Positions 8,004 to 16,311 of a DNA stretch of 64,000 nucleotides are shown here, one piece after another; position 1 is the stretch's first letter, and each line of letters starts with the position of its first letter. Source of the DNA: Halarcobacter sp. (lineage in GTDB: Bacteria; Campylobacterota; Campylobacteria; Campylobacterales; Arcobacteraceae); assembly GCF_963675975.1 (NCBI RefSeq), contig NZ_OY780939.1:992001-1056000 (forward strand), read 5' to 3'. The notes under the pieces were generated by a model, which was not told the DNA's origin, made no database searches, and was given only the letters and a program-made list of their open reading frames with translations. Both the position numbers and the translations under genes were made by a program.

Positions 8004-9194
8004 ATGAAAGCGAAAATTGTTCTAAAAAGTTTAATGGTAGTTGCACTTTTAAGTGTGGGTTCTTTTGCAAATGATCCTGGAAATCTAACAAAGCCTAGTG
8101 CAAAAGTTCAATCAATGATTGATAAATTTGAACTTGAAATGGTAGATTTTGATTATGCAAAAGCAAAGGTAGCTAAGGGAACTAGAGATGGTGCAAAAGC
8201 CGTATTTGTTGATGCTAGACCAAATAAAAAATATAAAGTTGGAACAATTCCTAGTTCAATAAATATTCCTGATACAGATTATGATAAATATGTTGGACAA
8301 TTAAAAGATACACCAAAAGATAAAGAGATATTGGTATTTTGTGGTGGATGGAAGTGTGGTAAAAGTCCAAAAGTTGCTAATATGTTAAAAAAAGATGGTT
8401 TTAAAAATGTAAAACTATACCAAGCTGGGGAACCAGAGTGGGTAAAAAAAAGTTACTTAGAAGTTGATTTAGCAGTAATAAAAGCAGCTCAAGCAAACAA
8501 TAGTGCAGTTTTAATTGATGCAAGACCATATGCAAAATATTTACAAGAAACAATACCAGGGGCTATTTCAATTCCTGATACAAAAGTTGAAGAGTTAAAA
8601 GGTAGATTTCCAGTTAATCATATTGAAAAAGTTATCACTTTTTGTGGTGGATATAAATGTGTAAAATCACATGTAGTAGCAAAAAAACTTATCTCTATGG
8701 GATATAGCAATGTAAAAGTATTTGCAGGTGGAGTTCCAGAGTGGAAAAAAGCAGGACTTGCAACAACAAAAAGTGCATCAAAAGTTAAAGTTGATTCAAA
8801 ACCTAAAAAACCAGAATTTAGTAAAAATGGTGCAAAAATTGGAGTTGATGAAGGAAGTATTGATGGTGAATGGCTTTATGCGTTAATTAAAGAGGATAAA
8901 GTACCTTCATATATTCAAATTGTTGATGTAACAAGTGCTGATGAGTTTAAAGCAGGACATTTAAAAGGAGCAATTAATATCACAGCTGAAAATTTTTCTG
9001 CAAAAGAGTTAGTTGCTAAGTTTCCAAAAGATAAAACTATTGTATTTAATTGTACAGCAGGTGGAAGATCTATGGATGCATGGACAAAACTAAATGAGGC
9101 TGGAGTAGATGTATCAGAGATATTCTATTTTGATGCAAATATTGATTGTAAAGGTAATGATTGTAAAATTGAGGTTAATGAGCCTTTAGAATAA
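8004..9194 (+). CDS. Periplasmic protein with three rhodanese domains
   Basis: A 396-residue protein with a signal peptide (residues 1-22, SVGSFAND) and three rhodanese-like domains. Domain 1 (about 45-150) has its catalytic cysteine at C113 in FCGGWKCGKS, and domain 2 (about 155-250) at C214 in FCGGYKCVKS; both carry a second cysteine five residues on. Domain 3 (about 285-380) has the more usual loop C350 in NCTAGGRS. Rhodaneses carry sulfane sulfur on cysteine. Placed directly after psrC, the protein probably binds polysulfide sulfur and hands it to, or takes it from, the Psr complex, as the rhodanese Sud does for Psr in Wolinella succinogenes. That role is inferred. Confidence 0.85.
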   Translation: MKAKIVLKSLMVVALLSVGSFANDPGNLTKPSAKVQSMIDKFELEMVDFDYAKAKVAKGTRDGAKAVFVDARPNKKYKVGTIPSSINIPDTDYDKYVGQLKDTPKDKEILVFCGGWKCGKSPKVANMLKKDGFKNVKLYQAGEPEWVKKSYLEVDLAVIKAAQANNSAVLIDARPYAKYLQETIPGAISIPDTKVEELKGRFPVNHIEKVITFCGGYKCVKSHVVAKKLISMGYSNVKVFAGGVPEWKKAGLATTKSASKVKVDSKPKKPEFSKNGAKIGVDEGSIDGEWLYALIKEDKVPSYIQIVDVTSADEFKAGHLKGAINITAENFSAKELVAKFPKDKTIVFNCTAGGRSMDAWTKLNEAGVDVSEIFYFDANIDCKGNDCKIEVNEPLE

Positions 9195-9211
9195 GCTTGT
9201 AATATTAATAT

Positions 9212-9250
9212 AAATAAGGGAATATAACAATTATATTCTCTTATTTAGTC
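9212..9250. terminator. Convergent bidirectional terminator
   Basis: A long stem (9212-9227 with 9231-9246, 16 positions with one G-T pair) around a CAA loop lies between the rhodanese gene and the oppositely oriented gene at 9241-10131. The right arm overlaps the last codons of the minus-strand gene. The flanks are A/T-rich on both strands, so it can end transcription from both sides. Confidence 0.65.
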
Positions 9251-10131
9251 TTATTTTCTATAATTGATAATATATTATTTATTAGTTTATATACCTTAAT
9301 TAATGTATTGTAGTTATAGTATTCAGGTATAAGTCCATTTACAAAGTAGTTGGAATTAAAACAATTAAACTCTTGTGAAATAAAAATATAAAGATCATTT
9401 TCTATAAAAGATAAAGAGATATTTTTATCTAAGATATCAATGATATTTAAAATAGTATTTTGATAATCTTGATTATTGAATTGTCTAATTAGTAAATGTT
9501 TTTCATATTCTATTTTATGAAATCTATTATTAAATGCGTTAGAAAAACTTTTGAATGATAAAAAACTATTTTCATAGATATAAGTTTCTACGGGAAAATT
9601 AATATTACTTACTTTAATAAAAAGTCCTTTTCTATTTGTGTATGAAATAGGAGTATTAATATTTGTATTATTCAAAGAAATTGATGAAAATATAATTTCC
9701 TTGCCTTTGATTTTAGTTTTAAAAGACCAAATATTTTGAATTAATTGACTAATCACCATATATTCATATATATTGAAGAAAGTAGATTTTATTGCATCAT
9801 CTTTTAAAGTTATATAATTAAAAAAGGTTGCATCATTGTTAAATATTTTTAATATTTTAGGAAATATTTGTGTATCAATAATATCTTTATACTCATATCT
9901 AAATGTATATTTAGCAACTATAAACATTATAGAACTAGTAAATATTGAAAGTAGTAAAAAACTGATGTGTAGATTATACTTATCTATAAAAACATAGATA
10001 AGTATATTAAAAAGGATTAAAATTGAAGTGAAAACAAATAGCTTGTTTTCAGCTTTTTTTATATCTTTTTCTAATATATTTATTAGTGGTTTTATGAGAT
10101 TATTAAAATCTATTTTAAATATTTCTTCCAT
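9241..10131 (-). CDS. Membrane protein resembling the DUF3137 family
   Basis: A 296-residue protein with two hydrophobic segments near residues 30-50 and 54-75 and a long cytoplasmic C-terminal part. The segment from about residue 165 (RKGLFIKVSNINFPVET through FNNRFHKIEYEK and ENDLYIFISQEFNCF) follows the pattern of DUF3137 proteins, in which a 'GLF' strand is followed by a phenylalanine-rich core and a late 'lyi' strand. No catalytic motif is visible and the function is unknown. It stands alone between the sulfur locus and the ribosomal operon. Confidence 0.6.
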   Translation of the reverse strand: MEEIFKIDFNNLIKPLINILEKDIKKAENKLFVFTSILILFNILIYVFIDKYNLHISFLLLSIFTSSIMFIVAKYTFRYEYKDIIDTQIFPKILKIFNNDATFFNYITLKDDAIKSTFFNIYEYMVISQLIQNIWSFKTKIKGKEIIFSSISLNNTNINTPISYTNRKGLFIKVSNINFPVETYIYENSFLSFKSFSNAFNNRFHKIEYEKHLLIRQFNNQDYQNTILNIIDILDKNISLSFIENDLYIFISQEFNCFNSNYFVNGLIPEYYNYNTLIKVYKLINNILSIIENKTK

Positions 10132-10249
10132 TTTTGCTCTGATTATTAATAATTTTTTATATTATATCATATTGAGCTTAACATGAAACAATTGTTAATA
10201 AATGAAGATGAGTTTTTGGTTGTAGTAATTGTTAAATATGTTGACATAA

Positions 10250-10285
10250 AAAAAGGGCTTGAAGATTAACTTCAAACCCTTTTTC
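10250..10285 (-). terminator. Terminator of the thrS-infC-rpmI-rplT operon
   Basis: On the minus strand GGGTTTGAAG, loop TTAAT and CTTCAAGCCC form a 10-pair stem (positions 10279 down to 10255) with one G-U pair, followed by seven T. The wobble pair forms only in minus-strand RNA, which supports that direction. It lies just after the rplT stop. Confidence 0.85.
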
Positions 10286-10308
10286 TTATTATTGCAAATT
10301 TATATAAA

Positions 10309-10668
10309 TTATGCTGCTAAAGCTTCTTTTGCTTTTACTACTAATGCTGAAAATGCTTCTGCATCATTCATAGCAAAATCTGCTAAGATTTTTCTATCAA
10401 GTTCAATGTTAGCTAATTTTAAACCATTCATGAATCTTGAGTAGTTAATATCATTTAATCTACAAGCAGCATTGATTCTAACGATCCAAAGCTTTCTAAT
10501 ATCTCTTTTTTTCTGTCTTCTATCTCTGTAAGCGTATACTAAAGAGTGTTCTAATTGCTCTTTCGCTTTTCTAAAATGTTTTCTTCTACCACTAAAAAAT
10601 CCTCTAGCAGCTTTTAAAACTTTCTTATGTCTTCTTCTTCTTACTACACCAGTTTTTACTCTAGGCAT
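10309..10668 (-). CDS. rplT: 50S ribosomal protein L20
   Basis: A 119-residue, strongly basic protein of standard length with the L20 N-terminus [19 protein letters not shown] and the conserved [12 protein letters not shown] and RINAACR segments. It binds 23S rRNA early in large-subunit assembly. AAGGAAT precedes the ATG. It is the last gene of thrS-infC-rpmI-rplT and follows rpmI after about 100 bases. In other bacteria L20 represses its own operon; no specific L20-binding pseudoknot could be identified here by eye. Confidence 0.98.
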   Translation of the reverse strand: MPRVKTGVVRRRRHKKVLKAARGFFSGRRKHFRKAKEQLEHSLVYAYRDRRQKKRDIRKLWIVRINAACRLNDINYSRFMNGLKLANIELDRKILADFAMNDAEAFSALVVKAKEALAA

Positions 10669-10769
10669 ATTATTCCTTTCTTTACCATATATGTTTAATA
10701 ATAGGTGTCGATTTTATAATCGAACTTGTCCACTTATACAGTGGAGGGACTATGTAATTAAATTTTTAA

Positions 10770-10967
10770 TTACGCTTGGTTTAACATCGCTTTTACTCTA
10801 GAAGCATCTGAGCTTGCGATTGTTTGTGGACCTCTAAGATTTCTTTTTCTCTTTTGAGTCTTTTTTGTTAGAATGTGACTTCTAAAAGCTGATCCTCTTT
10901 TAATAGAACCATTTTTCTTTACTTTAAATCTTTTTAAAGCACTACTAACTGATTTCATCTTTGGCAT
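10770..10967 (-). CDS. rpmI: 50S ribosomal protein L35
   Basis: A 65-residue basic protein with the L35 N-terminus [20 protein letters not shown] and the [16 protein letters not shown] segment. It is a component of the large ribosomal subunit. A strong AAAGGAACT ribosome binding site precedes the ATG. It lies between infC and rplT, the usual order. The 139-base leader from infC contains two hairpin-capable sequences (10996-11012 and 11070-11094) that could serve operon control. Confidence 0.97.
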   Translation of the reverse strand: MPKMKSVSSALKRFKVKKNGSIKRGSAFRSHILTKKTQKRKRNLRGPQTIASSDASRVKAMLNQA

Positions 10968-11069
10968 CGTATAGTTCCTTTCTTATAAATTTGCATTTTC
11001 ATATTATGAAAAAGTGTGAGATTTTACTTAAAATATACTTAAATTAAGGTTAAATAGTTTTTTAGGGAG

Positions 11070-11101
11070 AGAGAAGAATATTAGATTCTTCTCTTTTTTT
11101 T
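11070..11101 (+). other. Hairpin followed by a T run between infC and rpmI, antisense to the operon
   Basis: AGAGAAGAAT, loop ATTAG, ATTCTTCTCT, then seven T on the plus strand. As read it is a terminator for plus-strand transcription, although no plus-strand gene precedes it. On the minus strand the stem follows the infC stop but is preceded by A and not followed by T, so it would not stop the operon. It may limit antisense transcription or protect mRNA ends. Confidence 0.45.
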
Positions 11102-11106
11102 GTAGG

Positions 11107-11646
11107 TTAGTTTTTAGGTTTTTCTGATTTTGGTACTACGTACATATTTACGAATCTTCCCTCTTGTTTAGGTTCAGATTCTCTTACACCATACTCTTCA
11201 ATCATTGGCCATACTCTTTCAAGAACTTCTGCTCCTGCTTCTGGATGAGCCATTTCTCTACCTTTTAAGAATACTCTACATTTTACATGGTATCCTTTTT
11301 CTAAAAACTCAATTGCGTGTTTAACTTTATAGTTAATATCATTTTCTGCAATTTTAACAGAAAATTTAACCTCTTTTACAACAATTACTTTTTGCTTTTT
11401 CTTAGCTTCTTTTTTCTTTTTCTCTTGTTGGTATCTAAATTTACCATAATCCATAATTTTTGCTACAGGAGGTTTCGCATCTGGAGCAATAAGAACTAAG
11501 TCTAATCCTAAGTCATCCGCAGTTGTTTGGGCATCTCTTGTTGAAATGATACCATAATTTGTACCATCATCGCTCATACATCTTACTTCACTTACCGTGA
11601 TATCCTCGTTCATTATTACTTCTGGTTTTTTTGCAGTCCTACTCAA
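11107..11646 (-). CDS. infC: Translation initiation factor IF-3
   Basis: A 179-residue protein of normal length. The N-domain carries [29 protein letters not shown], then a lysine-rich linker, then a C-domain with [11 protein letters not shown] and a VNMYVVPK end. It binds the 30S subunit and checks start-codon selection. The chosen start is a TTG that overlaps the thrS stop by four bases (TTGA). A non-ATG start is a known trait of infC, because IF-3 discriminates against such codons and so limits its own synthesis; the same control may operate here. An internal ATG (codon 12) is a weaker alternative. Confidence 0.96.
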   Translation of the reverse strand: MSRTAKKPEVIMNEDITVSEVRCMSDDGTNYGIISTRDAQTTADDLGLDLVLIAPDAKPPVAKIMDYGKFRYQQEKKKKEAKKKQKVIVVKEVKFSVKIAENDINYKVKHAIEFLEKGYHVKCRVFLKGREMAHPEAGAEVLERVWPMIEEYGVRESEPKQEGRFVNMYVVPKSEKPKN

Positions 11647-13451
11647 ATTTTACTCCCTGTGTTTAATTGATTTAACATTGTTATGAACTCATCTTTACTA
11701 ATGTTAGATTGTTCTCTGTTTCTCCTATCTCTAAGTGCAATTGCTTGTTTTTCTACTTCTTCATCACCAATTACAACTATCATAGGTACTCTTTTCTTTT
11801 CAGCCATTCTGATTCTTTTATTTAAACTTTCATTCATATTAAAAATTTCAGAATCTATATCCATCTCAATAAGTTCTCTTTGTAACTCTTTTGCATACTC
11901 AACATGTGGTTCAGCAATAGGTACAAAAATAACTTGTGTTGGAGCAATTGCAAAAGGAAACTCTCCTGCACAGTGCTCAGTTAGTATACCAATAAATCTT
12001 TCAAATGAACCAAGAATTGCTCTGTGAATCATCACAGGTTGTTCTTTTTCACCTTTATCATTAATATATTCAGCTTCAAATCTACTTGGTAAGTTCATAT
12101 CTACTTGAACTGTACCACATTGCCATTTTCTACCAATAGCATCTAGAATTTTAATATCGATTTTTGGTCCATAGAAAGCTCCCCCACCTTCATCAATACC
12201 ATATTCGATTTGTTTTTCATCTAATGCATCCATTATTCCTTTGGTAGTTTTCTCCCAGAATATGTCATCACCAATAGCCTTTTCAGGTTTAGTTGAAACT
12301 TCAATCTCATATTTAAAATCAAATAGTTTCAATAATGAATCAACAAACTCTAATACCTCAAAGATTACCTCTTTAATTTGGTCTTGAGTACAGAAAATAT
12401 GTGCATCATCTTGAGTAAATTCTCTTACTCTAAATAATCCGTGCATAGCTCCACTCATTTCATGTCTATGAACTACTCCGTATTCAAAAAGTTTTTTAGG
12501 TAAGTCTTTATAAGAAACAAGATTGTTTTTAAATATTTGAATATGACCAACACAGTTCATAGGTTTGATACCATATTCTTGCTCATCAATTTCCGTAAAA
12601 TACATATTTTCTTTATAGTTTTGATAGTGACCTGAAATTTTCCACATATCTGATTTAAGCATTTCTGGACCACGAACTGGCTCATAACCTCTAACTCTAT
12701 GAGCTTTGTAAAGAATTTTTTCTAATTTCCCTCTAAGTCTTGCTCCATTTGGAAGCCATAAAGGTAAACCTGCTCCAATTTCATCATTGAATGCAAATAA
12801 TTCTAATTCTGTTCCTAATTTTCTATGGTCTCTTTTTTTAGCTTCTTCTAACATTCTTACATAGTCATTTAGTTCTTGTTTATCAAAAAATGCAATACCA
12901 TAGATTCTTGTAATCATTTCATTTTTTTCATCACCACCAAGATAAGCTCCTGCTACTCTTGTTAGTTTAAATGCTCTAATCATTCTAGTATTTGGTAAGT
13001 GAGGGCCTCTACATAAGTCTTCAAACTCACCTTGCTTATAAAGGGTTAATGTATTATCGGTAATATTTTGTAAAACAGCTTGTTTTAATTCATCATTAGC
13101 AAATTTTTCTAATATCTCTTCTCTTGTGGTTTCATATCTTTCAATAGGTAATTTTCTATTTGCAATCTCTTTCATCTTTTTTTCGATTTTTGGTAAATCT
13201 TCATCAGAGATTTTTGAATCAACCTTAAAGTCATAGTAGAATCCCTCTTTTACAACAGGTCCTACGAAAAATTTTGCTTCAGGGTACAACTCTTTGATAG
13301 CTTGTGCCATCATGTGAGCACATGAGTGTCTAAGTATTTCTAGAGACTCAGCAGAATTGTCAGCTTTAATCTCATCACCAGAGAGGTTTAAAGCTGCAGC
13401 AGTTTGAAGGTCATATATATTTCCTTCACTTAATATACCAATAGGTTCCAA
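11643..13451 (-). CDS. thrS: Threonyl-tRNA synthetase
   Basis: A 602-residue class II synthetase that charges tRNA-Thr. It shows the editing-domain motif [16 protein letters not shown] near residue 43, motif 2 around [20 protein letters not shown], the zinc/active-site region (KPMNCVGH), motif 3 with [13 protein letters not shown], and a C-terminal anticodon-binding domain. The short N-terminus without a full TGS domain is common in Campylobacterota. The start is TTG with AAAGGAAA four bases upstream. It heads the operon with infC, rpmI and rplT. I see no T-box leader upstream. Confidence 0.98.
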   Translation of the reverse strand: MEPIGILSEGNIYDLQTAAALNLSGDEIKADNSAESLEILRHSCAHMMAQAIKELYPEAKFFVGPVVKEGFYYDFKVDSKISDEDLPKIEKKMKEIANRKLPIERYETTREEILEKFANDELKQAVLQNITDNTLTLYKQGEFEDLCRGPHLPNTRMIRAFKLTRVAGAYLGGDEKNEMITRIYGIAFFDKQELNDYVRMLEEAKKRDHRKLGTELELFAFNDEIGAGLPLWLPNGARLRGKLEKILYKAHRVRGYEPVRGPEMLKSDMWKISGHYQNYKENMYFTEIDEQEYGIKPMNCVGHIQIFKNNLVSYKDLPKKLFEYGVVHRHEMSGAMHGLFRVREFTQDDAHIFCTQDQIKEVIFEVLEFVDSLLKLFDFKYEIEVSTKPEKAIGDDIFWEKTTKGIMDALDEKQIEYGIDEGGGAFYGPKIDIKILDAIGRKWQCGTVQVDMNLPSRFEAEYINDKGEKEQPVMIHRAILGSFERFIGILTEHCAGEFPFAIAPTQVIFVPIAEPHVEYAKELQRELIEMDIDSEIFNMNESLNKRIRMAEKKRVPMIVVIGDEEVEKQAIALRDRRNREQSNISKDEFITMLNQLNTGSKI

Positions 13452-13558
13452 TTATTTCCTTTTTTTAATTTTTTTGTAAATTTGTACATTTTATCGCATT
13501 TGCACTTAAAAGTAATCTTAAGTACTATTTTTTTAATTAATTTTTGTTAAAATGTGTA

Positions 13559-14071
13559 ATGATTTTAAACTTATCACAAATAAAAACGGAAGCCTTATTA
13601 CTTTTTTGTAAAGATCTTATAAACTCTTATAAAGATAAGAATGATATTGAATTTAATATTGATAAAGATATTAATGAATATATAGACAAGACTACAGAAG
13701 ATATATTTAAACAATTAGAAATAGCTACTTTCGCAAATGATTATTATATTAAAAATAGAAATCATTACAGAATCAAAGCTGTACTTCAAGCATATAATTT
13801 TATAAATAAGCAAATAAGTAAAGAGCTTAATAAAAGTAAAGTTTTTAATCCTTCTATGCTTTATTTTTCTTTATTAGCTGTATGGTTTAAAGAGTTAGGT
13901 AAAGAACCAAAATCAAAACAATATATATATTTTACAATTTATCCCTATTCAAATGTATATGACAAATTGTTAATTAATATAAAAGATGAAAAATTTAAAT
14001 CAATGAATATTGCAATGTTAGAGATTGCTGAAAGTGTAGTTTTGAAATTAGATAAAGTCTCTTTTAAATAA
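13559..14071 (+). CDS. Hypothetical protein
   Basis: A 170-residue protein from the ATG at 13559. An in-frame TTG at 13544 would add five residues. No signal peptide or membrane segment is visible; the protein is mainly charged and helical with an NDYYIKNRNHYRIKAVLQAYNFINKQ segment. There is no clear ribosome binding site, but TGTTAAAAT 5-13 bases upstream looks like a -10 element, so the mRNA may be nearly leaderless. I do not recognise the family. It is divergent from thrS and convergent with the porin gene. Confidence 0.6.
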   Translation: MILNLSQIKTEALLLFCKDLINSYKDKNDIEFNIDKDINEYIDKTTEDIFKQLEIATFANDYYIKNRNHYRIKAVLQAYNFINKQISKELNKSKVFNPSMLYFSLLAVWFKELGKEPKSKQYIYFTIYPYSNVYDKLLINIKDEKFKSMNIAMLEIAESVVLKLDKVSFK

Positions 14072-14097
14072 AGAAGAGGAAAACCTCTTCTTTTATT
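14071..14097. terminator. Bidirectional terminator between convergent genes
   Basis: AAGAAGAGG, loop AAAA, CCTCTTCTT with A-rich and T-rich flanks on both sides. It separates the hypothetical gene ending at 14071 from the porin gene ending at 14097 on the other strand. Confidence 0.85.
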
Positions 14098-15695
14098 TAA
14101 AATCTGTATCTTACATAAGCTTTTATATCTTGTGCAGTTTCAACTGGGTCACTTCCCATTAATCTTGATTGTGCCATTGTCATAGGTGTACCTTCAGCAC
14201 CAAAGAATGAGTTACTTCCAGTATAGTCATAATCAATTCTTACATAACTTAACCCAAACTCAAGAGAATCAGTTATTTTTTGATTTCTATAAATCTCCCA
14301 AGCTGTACCTCTTGCAGCTATTTTACTTCCTGCATAAGTGTCCTCACCATAAGTCATTGATCTCCAGTATTTAGACCCTTTGTTCCATTCTATACCAATT
14401 CTTGCAGTATCAGGACTAATAGGACAAGGTGCATTTATTCCAATCCAAAAAGAACTACCAGTTTGAGATTCTGTTGAACCTAACATACCAAGTGCAGTTG
14501 GAGTAGTTCTTGACATAGCATAAGAAGCAAAGAATTTAGTATCATCTAAATAATCAGAAATCTCATCACCAATACCTTCCGCTTTGAACATAATTGTTGC
14601 TAAATCTATATCTCCCACATCATTAAATTGAAGTAAAGATTGTGCATTCATCATATCTGAAGGAGTTGCTGCACCTGCCATAGCTCCTTGATATGCACCA
14701 AGTTGTGGATTTGTATAACCAATTAGGTTCCAAGCATGGGCATAGTTTGTATGAACTGAATATTGACCATTATCCCATGGTACAAAAATAAATCCAAACA
14801 TATCTACATTTTCATTTAAGCTTTCATCTTCTGCATAATCAAGTCCATCCATTGAGAATCTTTGTTTAGCATTTGTTAAACCTCTACCAGCACAGAATTT
14901 AAACCACATACCTTCTACACCAGTGATTTTATCAAGATCAAATTTAGCACTTGCTCCATCAAATTCTACATTAACTGTATGAGATAAAGGAGATTTTCTA
15001 GGTTGGTTTGCTCTCATATTAATACCAAGTCCATCAGTAGATGGTCTTCTACCTACAGAAACAGTCCATGGAACATTTGAACCTAATAGAGTTTTATCTT
15101 TATATAACCAATAAGCTTCTTTAACTTTAAGCTCATTATCTAAAGCATTTTCATTTGTAACCCAGTCAAAATCAGCATAACCTGGATTTGTATTTGATTG
15201 GCTATGATTTGCTGTATCCCCAAAAGCTTTATTATATGATAATAAACCTCTAAAAAGTGTATTTTCATCTGGTTGATAAGCCATACCTAATAAAAGTCTG
15301 TTTGTCATTAGGTTGCTGTTTTTAGCTTTTGCTCCTGATGCTTTTTTATATTGGATATTGTCAACTTGAGTTCTAAAATCAACATCCCATTTTAAATTGT
15401 CTCCACCACTTTGGATTTTTGCTTTTGTTGCAGTGTTTCCAATTATGTCAACTTTTTTCTCTAATTTCTTAAATCTTGCATCACTAATAGCAACATCACC
15501 TTTCATCATTTTTTCTAATGATTCTTTATTTGCTTTTGAAGTGTTTTCTGTAGCTCCTAATTTATTTTCTAAAGCAGAAATTTGAGCTTTTAGAGCTTCT
15601 ATTTGTTTCATCATATCTTCTTGAGATATGTTTGCAGCGAAACTTGATGTGGATAACGCAGTAATGGCACTTAGTGCAACAATTGTTTTTTTCAT
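14097..15695 (-). CDS. Outer-membrane beta-barrel protein, DUF3373 family (porin-like)
   Basis: A 532-residue exported protein. Residues 1-20 are a signal peptide (STSSFAAN). Residues 25-95 form a coiled coil (EDMMKQIEALKAQISALENKLG), as in porins anchored through the periplasm. From about residue 100 there are many alternating amphipathic strands, and the last residues AYVRYRF end in phenylalanine, the usual outer-membrane insertion signal. The GRRPSTDGLGINMR segment and length fit the DUF3373 family common in Campylobacterota. It likely forms a channel for a small solute. Its promoter region has operator copy C, which it shares with psrA, so it may import or export a sulfur compound; this link is inferred. 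Confidence 0.8.
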   Translation of the reverse strand: MKKTIVALSAITALSTSSFAANISQEDMMKQIEALKAQISALENKLGATENTSKANKESLEKMMKGDVAISDARFKKLEKKVDIIGNTATKAKIQSGGDNLKWDVDFRTQVDNIQYKKASGAKAKNSNLMTNRLLLGMAYQPDENTLFRGLLSYNKAFGDTANHSQSNTNPGYADFDWVTNENALDNELKVKEAYWLYKDKTLLGSNVPWTVSVGRRPSTDGLGINMRANQPRKSPLSHTVNVEFDGASAKFDLDKITGVEGMWFKFCAGRGLTNAKQRFSMDGLDYAEDESLNENVDMFGFIFVPWDNGQYSVHTNYAHAWNLIGYTNPQLGAYQGAMAGAATPSDMMNAQSLLQFNDVGDIDLATIMFKAEGIGDEISDYLDDTKFFASYAMSRTTPTALGMLGSTESQTGSSFWIGINAPCPISPDTARIGIEWNKGSKYWRSMTYGEDTYAGSKIAARGTAWEIYRNQKITDSLEFGLSYVRIDYDYTGSNSFFGAEGTPMTMAQSRLMGSDPVETAQDIKAYVRYRF

Positions 15696-15725
15696 TTTCT
15701 ATCCTTAATGTGTAAGTTTAAATGT

Positions 15726-15731
15726 ATTATA
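15726..15731 (-). promoter_or_regulatory. -10 element of the DUF3373 porin gene
   Basis: The minus strand reads TATAAT here, about 30 bases before the ATG at 15695. Operator copy C is centred about 40 bases upstream of it. No good -35 element is visible, which is normal for Campylobacterota promoters. Confidence 0.5.
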
Positions 15732-15757
15732 TACTTTGTAAGTTTAAGCTAATATTA

Positions 15758-15776
15758 AGTATGAATAATCATTCAT
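15758..15776. promoter_or_regulatory. Operator copy C upstream of the DUF3373 porin gene
   Basis: Perfect inverted repeat ATGAAT-AATC-ATTCAT (15761-15776). With flanks it reads AAGTATGAATAATCATTCAT, identical to copy B before psrA except for one base in the spacer. The match over 20 bases is unlikely to be chance alone, although both sites lie in AT-rich DNA. Confidence 0.65.
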
Positions 15777-15837
15777 TATAATAAATAGAACTTATACTTA
15801 TAATAATTATAATGCGAAGTTTTTTGTTTAATAGACA

Positions 15838-15875
15838 TTAAAAAAGGGAAAATAGGATAATCCCATTTTCCCTTG
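15838..15875 (-). terminator. Terminator of the small cytochrome-like gene
   Basis: AAGGGAAAAT (15844-15853) pairs with ATTTTCCCTT (15865-15874) around an 11-base loop. On the minus strand it is followed by a T run. It lies just after the stop of the gene at 15898-16221. Confidence 0.75.
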
Positions 15876-15897
15876 ATTTAATTTATAAAAATTTATA

Positions 15898-16221
15898 TTA
15901 GCAAGATGGAACATTTCCTGAATCATTTGCATATTCATATGAGAAATCATAAATGTGAGGTACCCATTTATCTTTAATATCACCCTCTTTAACTTCTGGA
16001 CAAATTTTCATTAATTCTTCTTTGAATTTACCATCTGCGTTAATAGCTTCCCATTCTGCTTGAGAATGTTTTGAAGCAAACTTAGCACCATTGAAACCAC
16101 AAGCTTTTTTAAACTTTTTAATAAATAGCTTTTGACCTTTAACTGCATCTGCTGAAGCAGTAGTTGATGCAACACCTAAAATTAATGCACCTGCAAGTGC
16201 AATTTTTAATAATTTTGTCAT
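15898..16221 (-). CDS. Small periplasmic cytochrome c-like protein without a heme motif
   Basis: A 107-residue protein with a signal peptide (residues 1-24, STTASADA). The start of the mature part, DAVKGQKLFIKKFKKACGFNG, looks like the N-terminal helix of a small cytochrome c, and relatives are often labelled cytochrome C. There is however no CxxCH: the cysteines are C41, C74 and the terminal C107, with KH at 51-52. So covalent heme attachment by the usual machinery is not expected. The cysteines may form a disulfide or bind another group. AGGAG precedes the ATG. It is a single-gene unit with its own terminator; the function is unknown. Confidence 0.7.
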   Translation of the reverse strand: MTKLLKIALAGALILGVASTTASADAVKGQKLFIKKFKKACGFNGAKFASKHSQAEWEAINADGKFKEELMKICPEVKEGDIKDKWVPHIYDFSYEYANDSGNVPSC

Positions 16222-16311
16222 TATTTTATCTCCTAATTTAAATTCTGCTACAATTATAACAAATGTAAATAAAAAATATCTTATAGAATAATAAGAAAAA
16301 GTGAATTAATT

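Noticed and set aside
10259-10444. A 61-codon plus-strand frame with hydrophobic start
   Set aside because: It lies wholly antisense to rplT and its terminator; its composition is that of reversed L20 codons.
13452-13558. T-box leader for thrS
   Set aside because: The spacer is about 100 bases, A/T-rich, and shows no T-box sequence or specifier structure.
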